Source: Colletes latitarsis
Lineage: Eukaryota > Arthropoda > Insecta > Hymenoptera > Colletidae
Reading direction: 5' to 3'
Assembly (NCBI RefSeq): GCF_051014445.1
Contig: NC_135134.1
Span: forward strand, 6,601,672 to 6,665,671
DNA length: 64,000 nt
In this document: in pieces, positions 22,170 through 34,700 of the stretch
Layout: the number at the start of each line of letters is the position of its first letter
Position numbering within the stretch: position 1 is the first letter of the stretch
Notes under the pieces: model-generated
The model's database searches: none
What the model saw: only the letters and a program-made list of their open reading frames with translations
What the model was told of the DNA's origin: nothing
Position numbers and translations under genes: made by a program

Positions 22170-25100
22170 TTAATCGCAACCAGGTTTAAGTGACTGTTTC
22201 GGTGTGGTACCGCATCACTACGTGATACAGACCAGAAAAAGGCCAGGATCTGGCCAACAAGTATGCGAAAAATGCGAAAGTACGAGCCAGATGAGGGCAT
22301 ATCACAGACCTAACCGAGACATAACCGGCGTTCTCCTCTAAAATGTTAATGGCAACCAGGTTTAAATGACCGTTTCGGTGTCGAACCACATTACTACGTG
22401 ATACGGACCAGAAAAAGACCAGGGTTCTGGCCAACAAGTATGCGAAAAATGCGGAGGTATGAGCCAGATGATTACAAATACCAGAACTAACCCAGACATA
22501 CCCAGCGTTATCCTCCAAAATATTAATCGCAACCAGCTTCTATTGACTGTTTCAGTGTGGTGCCACATTACTACGTGATACAGACCAGAAAAAGACCAGG
22601 ATCTGGCCAAAAAGTATGCGAAAAATGTGAAGGTACGAGCCAGATGAGTGCAAATCCCAGACCTAACCCAGACATAAGCGGCGTTCTCCATTAAAATATT
22701 AATCGGAACCAGGGGTAATCTACTCTTTCGGAGTGGCACTACGTTACTACGTGATACAAACCAGAGAAAACCCAGGGTCTGGCCAACAAGTATGCGAAAA
22801 ATGCAAAATTATGCGCCACATGATTGCAAATACCAGACCTAACCCAGACATAACCGGCGTTATCCTCTAAAATATTAATCGCAACCAGGTTCAGTTGACT
22901 GTTTCGGTGTGGAACCACATTACTACGTGATCCAGGCCAGAAAAAGCCCAGGATGTGGCCAACAAGTATGCGAGAAATGCGAAAGTACGAGACAGATGAG
23001 GGCAAATCCCAGACCTAAGCCGGACATAACCGGCGTTATCCTCTAAAATATTAATCGCAACCAGGTTTAATTGACTGTTTCGGTGTGGAACCACATTACG
23101 ACGGGATACAAATCCGAAAAAGCCCTGGATATGGGCAACAAGAATGCGAGAAATGCGAAAGTGCGAGCCAGATGAGGGCAAATCCCAGACCTCACCCAGC
23201 CATACCCAGCGTTATCCTCCAAAATATTAATCGCAACCAGCTTCTATTGACTGTTTCAGTGTGGTGCCACATTACTACGTGATACAGACCAGAAAAAGAC
23301 CAGGATCTGGCCAAAAAGTATCCGAAAAATGTGAAGGTACGAGCCAGATGAGGGCAAATACCAGACCTAACCCAGACATAACCGGCGTTCTCCATTAAAA
23401 TATTAATCGGAACCAGGGGTAATCTACTCTTTCGGAGTGGCACTACGTTACTACGTGATACAAACCAGAGAAAACCCAGGGTCTGGCCAACAAGTATGCG
23501 AAAAATGCAAAATTATGCGCCACATGATTGCAAATACCAGACCTAACCCAGACATAACCGGCGTTATCCTCTAAAATATTAATCGCAACCAGGTTTAAGT
23601 GACTATTTCGGTGTGAAACCACATTACGACGGGATACAAACCAGAAAAAGCCCTGGATCTGGCCAACAAGTATGCGAAAAATGCGAAAGTATGAGCCAGA
23701 TGGTTGCAAATACCGAAACTAACCCAGGCATAACCAGCGTTATCCTCCAAAACATTAATCGCAACCAGGATTAATTGACTGTTTCAGTGTGGTACCGCAT
23801 TAGTGCGTGATCCAAACCAGGAAAAGGCCAGGATCTGGCCAACAGGTATGCGAGAAATGCTTAAGTACGAGCCTGATGATTGCAAATACCAGAACTATCC
23901 CAAACATAACCAGCGTTATCCTCCAAAATATTCATCGCAACCAGGTTTCATTGACTGCTTCGGTGTGGAACAACATTACGACGGGATCCAAACCACAAAG
24001 AACCCAAGATCTGGCCAACAAGTATGCGAAAAATGCGAAAGTACGATCCAGATGGGGGCAAATCCCAGACCTAACCGAGACATAACCGGCATTCTCCTCT
24101 AAAATATTAATCGCAACCAGGTTTAATTGACTGTTTCGGTGTGGTACCGCATTACTACGTGATACAGACCAGAAAAACGCCAGGATCTGGCCAACAAGTA
24201 TGCGAAAAATGCGAGAGTACGAGCCAGATGAGGGCAAATCCCAGACCTAACCCAGACATAAGCGGCATTATCCTCTAAAATATTAATCGCAACCAGGTTT
24301 CATTGACTGTTTCGGTGTGAAACCACATTACGACGGGATATAAACCAGAAAAAGCCCTGGATCTGGCCAACAAGTATGCGAAAAATGCGGAAGTATGAGC
24401 CAGATGGTTGCAAATACCGAAACTAACCCAAACATAACCAGCGTTATCCTCCAAAACATTAATCGCAACCGGGTTTAATTGACTGTTTCAGTGTGGTACC
24501 GCATTAGTGCGTGATCCAAACCAGGAAAATACCAGACCTAACCCAGACATAACCGGCGTTATCCTCTAAAATATTAATCGCAACCAGGTTTAATTGACTG
24601 TTTTGGTGTGGAACCACATTACTACGTGATCCAAACCAGAAAAAGCCCTGGATCTTGCCAACAAGTATGCGAGAAATGCGAAAGTACGAGCCAGATGAGG
24701 GCAAATCCCAGACCTAACCCAGACATAACCGGCGTTATCCTCTAAAATATTAATCGCAACCAGGTTTAATTGACTGTTTCGGTGTGAAACCACATTACGA
24801 CGGGATACAAACCTGAAAAAGCCCTGGATCTGGCCAACAAGAATGCGAAAATTACGAAAGCACGAGGCAGATGAGGCCAAATCCCAGACCTAACCGAGAC
24901 ATAACCGGCGTTATCCTCTAAAATATTAATCGCAACCAGGTTTAATTGACTGTTTCGGTGTGGTACCGCATCACTACGTGATACACACCAGAAAAAGGCC
25001 AGGATCTGGCCAACAAGTATGCGAAAAATGCGAAAGTACGAGCCAGATGAGGGCAAATCCCAGACCTAACCGAGACATAACCGGCGTTATCCTTTAAAAT

Positions 25101-26096
25101 ATTAATCGCAACCAGGTTTAAGTGACTGTTTCGGTGTGGTACCGCATCACTACGTGATACAGACCAGAAAAAGGCCAGGATCTGGCCAACAAGTATGCGA
25201 AAAATGCGAAAGTACGAGCCAGATGAGGGCAAATCCCAGACCTAACCCAGACATAAGCGGCATTATCCTCTAAAATATTAATCGCAACCAGGTTTCATTG
25301 ACTGTTTCGGTGTGAAACCACATTACGACGGGATATAAACCAGAAAAAGCCCTGGATCTGGCCAACAAGTATGCGAAAAATGCGGAAGTATGAGCCAGAT
25401 GGTTGCAAATACCGAAACTAACCCAAACATAACCAGCGTTATCCTCCAAAACATTAATCGCAACCGGGTTTAATTGACTGTTTCAGTGTGGTACCGCATT
25501 AGTGCGTGATCCAAACCAGGAAAATACCAGACCTAACCCAGACATAACCGGCGTTATCCTCTAAAATATTAATCGCAACCAGGTTTAATTGACTGTTTTG
25601 GTGTGGAACCACATTACTACGTGATCCAAACCAGAAAAAGCCCTGGATCTTGCCAACAAGTATGCGAGAAATGCGAAAGTACGAGCCAGATGAGGGCAAA
25701 TCCCAGACCTAACCCAGACATAACCGGCGTTATCCTCTAAAATATTAATCGCAACCAGGTTTAATTGACTGTTTCGGTGTGAAACCACATTACGACGGGA
25801 TACAAACCTGAAAAAGCCCTGGATCTGGCCAACAAGAATGCGAAAATTACGAAAGCACGAGGCAGATGAGGCCAAATCCCAGACCTAACCGAGACATAAC
25901 CGGCGTTATCCTCTAAAATATTAATCGCAACCAGGTTTAATTGACTGTTTCGGTGTGGTACCGCATCACTACGTGATACACACCAGAAAAAGGCCAGGAT
26001 CTGGCCAACAAGTATGCGAAAAATGCGAAAGTACGAGCCAGATGAGGGCAAATCCCAGACCTAACCGAGACATAACCGGTGTTATCCTTTAAAATA
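22170..26096. repeat. ~4-kb block, first copy
   Basis: Matches 26,097 onward at an offset of 3,927 at first and 4,103 after about 26,620, because the second copy carries one extra monomer. Both copies share the extra T in GGGTTCTGGCC (about 22,425 and 26,350). This copy includes the 995-bp tandem duplication. Confidence 0.78.
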
Positions 26097-26227
26097 TTAA
26101 TCGCAACCAGGTTTAAGTGACTGTTTCGGTGTGGTACCGCATCACTACGTGATACAGACCAGAAAAAGGCCAGGATCTGGCCAACAAGTATGCGAAAAAT
26201 GCGAAAGTACGAGCCAGATGAGGGCAT
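24238..26227. repeat. 995-bp tandem duplication (24,238-25,232 and 25,233-26,227)
   Basis: Two units of 995 bp (5 x 176 + 115), each holding one truncated monomer (junctions near 24,529 and 25,524). The only difference noted is GGCGTT near 25,088 against GGTGTT near 26,080. The matching block near 28.3-29.2 kb has a single unit, so this duplication is local and recent. Confidence 0.87.
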
Positions 26228-29200
26228 ATCACAGACCTAACCGAGACATAACCGGCGTTCTCCTCTAAAATGTTAATGGCAACCAGGTTTAAATGACCGT
26301 TTCGGTGTCGAACCACATTACTACGTGATACGGACCAGAAAAAGACCAGGGTTCTGGCCAACAAGTATGCGAAAAATGCGGAGGTATGAGCCAGATGATT
26401 ACAAATACCAGAACTAACCCAGACATACCCAGCGTTATCCTCCAAAATATTAATCGCAACCAGCTTCTATTGACTGTTTCAGTGTGGTGCCACATTACTA
26501 CGTGATACAGACCAGAAAAAGACCAGGATCTGGCCAAAAAGTATGCGAAAAATGTGAAGGTACGAGCCAGATGAGTGCAAATCACAGACCTAACCGAGAC
26601 ATACCCAGCGTTATCCTCCAAAATATTAATCGCAACCAGCTTCTATTGACTGTTTCAGTGTGGTGCCACATTACTACGTGTTACAGACCAGAAAAAGACC
26701 AGGATCTGGCCAACAAGTATGCGAAAAATGCGAAGGTACGAGCGAGATGAGGGCAAATACCAAACCTAACCCAGACATAACCGGCGTTCTCCATTAAAAT
26801 ATTAATCGGAACCAGGGGTAATCTACTCTTTCGGAGTGGCACTACGTGACTACGTGATACAAACCAGAGAAAACCCAGGGTCTGGCCAACAAGTATGCGA
26901 TAAATGCGAAAGTACGCGCCACATGATTGCAGATACCAGACCTAACCCAGACATAACCGGCGTTATCCTCTAAAATATTAATCGCAACCAGGTTCAGTTG
27001 ACTGTTTCGGTGTGGAACCACATTACTACGTGATCCAGGCCAGAAAAAGCCCAGGATGTGGCCAACAAGTATGCGAGAAATGCGAAAGTACGAGACAGAT
27101 GAGGGCAAATCCCAGACCTAAGCCGGACATAACCGGCGTTATCCTCTAAAATATTAATCGCAACCAGGTTTAATTGGCTGTTTCGGTGTGGAACCACATT
27201 ACGACGGGATACAAATCCGAAAAAGCCCTGGATATGGGCAACAAGAATGCGAGAAATGCGAAAGTGCGAGCCAGATGAGGGCAAATCCCAGACCTCACCC
27301 AGCCATACCCAGCGTTATCCTCCAAAATATTAATCGCAACCAGCTTCTATTGACTGTTTCAGTGTGGTGCCACATTACTACGTGATACAGACCAGAAAAA
27401 GACCAGGATCTAGCCAAAAAGTATCCGAAAAATGTGAAGGTACGAGCCAGATGAGGGCAAATACCAGACCTAACCCAGACATAACCGGCGTTCTCCATTA
27501 AAATATTAATCGGAACCAGGGGTAATCTACTCTTTCGGAGTGGCACTACGTTACTACGTGATACAAACCAGAGAAAACCCAGGGTCTGGCCAACAAGTAT
27601 GCGAAAAATGCAAAATTATGCGCCACATGATTGCAAATACCAGACCTAACCCAGACATAACCGGCGTTATCCTCTAAAATATTAATCGCAACCAGGTTTA
27701 AGTGACTATTTCGGTGTGAGACCACATTACGACTGGATACAAACCAGAAAAAGCCCTGGATCTGGCCAACAAGTATGCGAAAAATGCGAAAGTATGAGCC
27801 AGATGGTTGCAAATACCGAAACTAACCCAGGCATAACCAGCGTTATCCTCCAAAACATTAATCGCAACCAGGATTAATTGACTGTTTCAGTGTGGTACCG
27901 CATTAGTGCGTGATCCAAACCAGGAAAAGGCCAGGATCTGGCCAACAGGTATGCGAGAAATGCTTAAGTACGAGCCTGATGATTGCAAATACCAGAACTA
28001 TCCCAAACATAACCAGCGTTATCCTCCAAAATATTCATCGCAACCAGGTTTCATTGACTGCTTCGGTGTGGAACAACATTACGACGGGATCCAAACCACA
28101 AAGAACCCAAGATCTGGCCAACAAGTATGCGAAAAATGCGAAAGTACGAGCCAGATGGGGGCAAATCCCAGACCTAACCGAGACATAACCGGCATTCTCC
28201 TCTAAAATATTAATCGCAACCAGGTTTAATTGACTGTTTCGGTGTGGTACCGCATTACTACGTGATACAGACCAGAAAAACGCCAGGATCTGGCCAACAA
28301 GTATGCGAAAAATGCGAGAGTACGAGCCAGATGAGGGCAAATCCCAGACCTAACCCAGACATAAGCGGCATTATCCTCTAAAATATTAATCGCAACCAGG
28401 TTTCATTGACTGTTTCGGTGTGAAACCACATTACGACGGGATATAAACCAGAAAAAGCCCTGGATCTGGCCAACAAGTATGCGAAAAATGCGGAAGTATG
28501 AGCCAGATGGTTGCAAATACCGAAACTAACCCAAACATAACCAGCGTTATCCTCCAAAACATTAATCGCAACCGGGTTTAATTGACTGTTTCAGTGTGGT
28601 ACCGCATTAGTGCGTGATCCAAACCAGGAAAATACCAGACCTAACCCAGACATAACCGGCGTTATCCTCTAAAATATTAATCGCAACCAGGTTTAATTGA
28701 CTGTTTTGGTGTGGAACCACATTACTACGTGATCCAAACCAGAAAAAGCCCTGGATCTGGCCAACAAGTATGCGAGAAATGCGAAAGTACGAGCCAGATG
28801 AGGGCAAATCCCAGACCTAACCCAGACATAACCGGCGTTATCCTCTAAAATATTAATCGCAACCAGGTTTAATTGACTGTTTCGGTGTGAAACCACATTA
28901 CGACGGGATACAAACCTGAAAAAGCCCTGGATCTGGCCAACAAGAATGCGAAAATTACGAAAGCACGAGGCAGATGAGGCCAAATCCCAGACCTAACCGA
29001 GACATAACCGGCGTTATCCTCTAAAATATTAATCGCAACCAGGTTTAATTGACTGTTTCGGTGTGGTACCGCATCACTACGTGATACACACCAGAAAAAG
29101 GCCAGGATCTGGCCAACAAGTATGCGAAAAATGCGAAAGTACGAGCCAGATGAGGGCAAATCCCAGACCTAACCGAGACATAACCGGCGTTATCCTTTAA
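26097..29200. repeat. ~4-kb block, second copy
   Basis: Follows the first copy with an extra monomer near 26,600 and only one 995-bp unit. Sequence from 27,546 to about 29,200 tracks 23,443 to about 25,100 at an exact 4,103-bp offset with few changes, for example GTGAGACC near 27,717 against GTGAAACC near 23,614. Confidence 0.78.
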
Positions 29201-31700
29201 AATATTAATCGTAACCAGGTGCAATTGACTCTTTCGGAGTGGCACTACGTTACTACGTGATACAAACCAGAGAAAACCCAGGGTCTGGCCAACAAGTATG
29301 CGAAAAATGCGAAAGTATGCGCCACATGATTGCAAATAACAGACCTAACCCAGACATAACCGGCGTTATCCTCTAAAATATTAATCGCAACCAGGTTTAA
29401 GTGACTATTTCGGTGTGAAACCACATTACGACGGGATACAAACCAGAAAACGCCCTGGATCTGACCAACAAGTATGCGAAAAATGCGAAAGTATGAGCCA
29501 GATGGTTGCAAATACCGAAACTAACCCAGGCATAACCAGCGTTATCCTGCAAAACATTAATCGCAACCAGGTTTAATTGACTGTTTCAGTGTGGTACCGC
29601 ATTGGTGCGTGATCCAAACCAGGAAAAGGCCAGGATCTGGCCAACAGGTATGCGAGAAATGCTTAAGTACGAGCCTGATGACTGCAAATACCAGAACTAT
29701 CCCAAACATAACCAGCGTTATCCTCCAAAATATTCATCGCAACCAGGTTTCATTGACTGCTTCGGTGTGGAACAACATTACGACGGGATCCAAACCACAA
29801 AAAACCCAAGATCAGGCCAACAAGTATGCGAAAAATGCGAAAGTACGAGACAGATGAGGCCAAATCCCAGACCTAACCGAGACATAACCGGCGTTATCCT
29901 CTAAGATATTAATCGCAACCAGGTTTAATTGACTGTTTCGGTATGGTACCGCATTACTACGTGATACAGACCAGAAAAACGCCAGGATCTGGCCAACAAG
30001 TATGCGAAAAATGCGAAAGTACGAGCCAGATGAGGGCAAATACCAGACCTAAGCCAGACATAACCGGCGTTATCCTCTAAAATATTAATCGCAACCAGGT
30101 TCAATTGACTGTTTCGGTGTGGAACCACATTACTACGTGATCCAGGCCAGAAAAAGCCCAGGATGTGGCCAACAAGTATGCGAGAAATGCGAAAGTACGA
30201 GCCAGATGAGGGCAAATCCCAGACCGAACCCGGACATAACCGGCGTTATCCTCTAAAATATTAATCGCAACCAAGCTTAATTGACTGTTTCGGTGTGAAA
30301 CCACATTACGACGGGATACAAACCTGAAAAAGCCCTGGATCTGGCCAACAAGAATGCGAAAATTACGAAAGCACGAGGCAGATGAGGCCAAATCCCAGAC
30401 CTAACCGAGACATAACCGGCGTTATCCTCTAAAATATTAATCGCAACCAGGTTTAATTGACTGTTTCGGTGTGGTACCGCATCACTACGTGATACACACC
30501 AGAAAAAGGCCAGGATCTGGCCAACAAGTATGCGAAAAATGCGAAAGTACGAGCCAGATGAGGGCAAATCCCAGACCTAACCGAGACATAACCGGCGTTA
30601 TCCTTTAAAATATTAATCGTAACCAGGTGCAATTGACTCTTTCGGAGTGGCACTACGTTACTACGTGATACAAACCAGAGAAAACCCAGGGTCTGGCCAA
30701 CAAGTATGCGAAAAATGCGAAAGTATGCGCCACATGATTGCAAATAACAGACCTAACCCAGACATAACCGGCGTTATCCTCTAAAATATTAATCGCAACC
30801 AGGTTTAAGTGACTATTTCGGTGTGAAACCACATTACGACGGGATACAAACCAGAAAACGCCCTGGATCTGACCAACAAGTATGCGAAAAATGCGAAAGT
30901 ATGAGCCAGATGGTTGCAAATACCGAAACTAACCCAGGCATAACCAGCGTTATCCTGCAAAACATTAATCGCAACCAGGTTTAATTGACTGTTTCAGTGT
31001 GGTACCGCATTGGTGCGTGATCCAAACCAGGAAAAGGCCAGGATCTGGCCAACAGGTATGCGAGAAATGCTTAAGTACGAGCCTGATGACTGCAAATACC
31101 AGAACTATCCCAAACATAACCAGCGTTATCCTCCAAAATATTCATCGCAACCAGGTTTCATTGACTGCTTCGGTGTGGAACAACATTACGACGGGATCCA
31201 AACCACAAAAAACCCAAGATCAGGCCAACAAGTATGCGAAAAATGCGAAAGTACGAGACAGATGAGGCCAAATCCCAGACCTAACCGAGACATAACCGGC
31301 GTTATCCTCTAAGATATTAATCGCAACCAGGTTTAATTGACTGTTTCGGTATGGTACCGCATTACTACGTGATACAGACCAGAAAAACGCCAGGATCTGG
31401 CCAACAAGTATGCGAAAAATGCGAAAGTACGAGCCAGATGAGGGCAAATACCAGACCTAAGCCAGACATAACCGGCGTTATCCTCTAAAATATTAATCGC
31501 AACCAGGTTCAATTGACTGTTTCGGTGTGGAACCACATTACTACGTGATCCAGGCCAGAAAAAGCCCAGGATGTGGCCAACAAGTATGCGAGAAATGCGA
31601 AAGTACGAGCCAGATGAGGGCAAATCCCAGACCGAACCCGGACATAACCGGCGTTATCCTCTAAAATATTAATCGCAACCAAGCTTAATTGACTGTTTCG
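28885..31700. repeat. 1,408-bp (8-monomer) tandem pair
   Basis: About 28,885-30,292 and 30,293-31,700 match at an offset of 1,408. I saw no difference in the stretches I compared, including the private variants TCTGACCAAC (about 29,460 and 30,868) and ATCCTGCAAAAC (about 29,545 and 30,953). This is one of the youngest duplications in the window. Confidence 0.86.
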
Positions 31701-34700
31701 GTGTGGAACCATATTACGACGGGATACAAATCCGAAAAAGCCCTGGATATGGGCAACAAGTATGCGAGAAATGCGAAAGTACGAGCCAGATGAGGGCAGA
31801 TCCCAGACCTCACCCAGACATAACCGGCATTATCCTCTAAAATATTAATCGCAACCAGCTTCTATTGACTGTTTCAGTGTGGTGCCACATTTCTACGTGA
31901 TACGGACCAGAAAAAGACCAGGATCTGGTCAACAAGTATGCGAAAAATGCGAAGGTATGAGCCAGATGATTGCAAATACCAGAACTAACCCAGACATAAC
32001 CGGCGTTATCCTCAAAAATATTAATCGCAACCAGGTTCAATTGACTGTTTCGGTGTGGAACCACATTACTACGTGATCCAGGCCAGAAAAAGCCCAGGAT
32101 GTGGCCAACAAGTATGCGAGAAATGCGAAAGTACGAGCCTGATGATTGCAAATACCAGAACTATCGCAAACATAACCAGCGTTATCCTCCAAAATATTCA
32201 TCGCAACCAGGTTTCATTGACTGCTTCGGTGTGGAACAACATTACGACGGGATCCAAACCACAAAAAACCCAAGATCTGGCCAACAAGTATGCGAAAAAT
32301 GCGAAAGTACGAGCCAGATGAGGGCAAATACCAGACCTAACCCAGACATAACCGGCGTTATCCTCTAAAATATTAATCGCAACCAGGTTCAATTGACTGT
32401 TTCGGTGTGGAACCACATTACTACGTGATCCAGGCCAGAAAAAGCCCAGGATGTGGCCAACAAGTATGCGAGAAATGCGAAAGTACGAGACAGATGAGGG
32501 CAAATCCCAGACCTAACCCGGACATAACCGGCGTTATCCTCTAAAATATTAATCGCAACCAGGTTTAATTGACTGTTTTGGTGTGGAACCACATTACTAC
32601 GTAATCCAAACCAGAAAAAGCCCTGGATCTGGCCAACAAGTATGCGAGAAATGCAAAGGACGAGCCAGATGAGGGCAAATCCCAGACCTAACCGAGACAT
32701 AACCGGCGTTATCTTCTAAAATATTAATCGTAACCAGGCTTAATTGACTTTTTCGGTCAGGTACCGCATTACTACGTGATACAGACCAGAAAAAGGCCAG
32801 GATCTGGCCAACAAGTATGCGAAAAATGCGAATGTACGAGCCAGATGAGGGCAAATACCAGACCTAACCCAGACATAACCGGCGTTATCCTCTAAAATAT
32901 TAATCGCAACCAGGTTTAATTGACTGTTTTGGTGTGGAACCACATTACTACGTAATCCAAACCAGAAAAAGCCCTGGATCTGGCCAACAAGTATGCGAGA
33001 AATGCGAAGGTATGAGCCAGATGATTGCAAATACCAGAACTAACCCAGACATACCCAGCGTTATCCTCCAAAATATTAATCGCAACCAGCTTCTATTGAC
33101 TGTTTCAGTGTGGTGCCACATTACTACGTGATACAGACCAGAAAAAGACCAGGATCTGGCCAACAAGTATGCGAAAAATGCGAAAGTATGCGCCACATGA
33201 TTGCAAATACCAGACCTAACCCAGACATAACCGGCGTTATCCTCTAAAGTATTAATCGCAACCAGGTTTAAGTGACTATTTCGGTGTGAAACCACATTAC
33301 GACGGGATACAAACCAGAAAGAGCCCTGGATCTGGCCAACAAGTATGCGAAAATTACGAAAGCACGAGACAGATGAGGCCAAATCCCAGACCTAACCGAG
33401 AAGTAACCGGCGTTATCCTGTAAAATATTAATCGCAACCAGGTTTAATTGACTGTTTGAGTGTGGCCCCACATTACTACTTGGTCCAAGCCAGAAAAACG
33501 CCAGGATCTGGCCAACAAGTATATGAAAAATGCGAAGGTACGAGGAAGATGATTACAAATACCAGACGTACCCCAGACCTAACCGGTGTTATCCTCTAAA
33601 ATATTCATCGGAACCAGGTTTAATTGACTGTTTTGGTGTGGAACCACATTACTACGTGATCCAAACCAGAAAAAGCCCTGGATCTGGCCAACAAGTATGC
33701 GAGAAATGCGAAAGTACGAGCCAGATGAGGGCAAATCCCAGACCTAACCGAGAAGTAACCGGCATTATCCTCTAAAATATTAATCGCAACCAGGTTTAAT
33801 TGACTGTTTCGGTGTGAAACCACATTACGACGGGATACAAACCAGAAAAAGCCCTGGATCTGGCCAACAAGTATGCGAAAAATGCGGAAGTATGAGCCAG
33901 ATGGTTGCAAATACCGAAACTAACCCAAACATAACCAGCGTTATCCTCCAAAACATTAATTGCAACCAGGTTTAATTGACTGTTTCAGTGTGGTACCGCA
34001 TTAGTGCGTGATCCAAACCAGGAAAATACCAGACCTAACCCAGACATAACCGGCGTTATCCTCTAAAATATTAATCGCAACCAGGTTTAATTTACTGTTT
34101 TGGTGTGGAACCACATTACTACGTGATCCAAACCAGAAAAAGCCCTGGTTCTGGCCAACAAGTATGCGAGAAATGCGAAAGTACGAGCCAGATGAGGGCA
34201 AATCCCAGACCTAACCCAGACATAACCGGTGTTATCCTCTAAAATATTAATCGCAACCAGGTTTAATTGACTGTTTCGGTGTGAAACCACATTACGACGG
34301 GATACAAACCTGAAAAAGCCCTGGATCTGGCCAACAGGTATGCGAAAATTACGAAAGCACGAGACAGATGAGGCCTCATCCCAGACCTAACCGAGACATA
34401 ACCGGCGTTATCCTCTAAAATATTAATCGCAACCAGGTTTAATTGACTGTTTTGGTGTGGTACCGCAACACTACGTGATACAGACCAGAAAAAGGCCAGG
34501 ATCTGGCCAACAAGTATGCGAAAAATGCGAAAGTACGAGCCAGATGAGGGCAAATCCCAGACCTAACCGAGACATAACCGGCGTTATCCTCTAAAATATT
34601 AATCGTAACCAGGTGTAATTGACTCTTTCGGAGTGGCACTACGTTACTACGTGATACAAACCAGAGAAAACCCAGGGACTGGCCAACAAGTATGCGAAAA

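Noticed and set aside
22646..23590. 704-bp (4-monomer) HOR at 22.7 and 23.4 kb
   Set aside because: Close similarity covers only about 240 bp before the copies diverge, so it is a shared monomer pair, not a repeated 4-mer.
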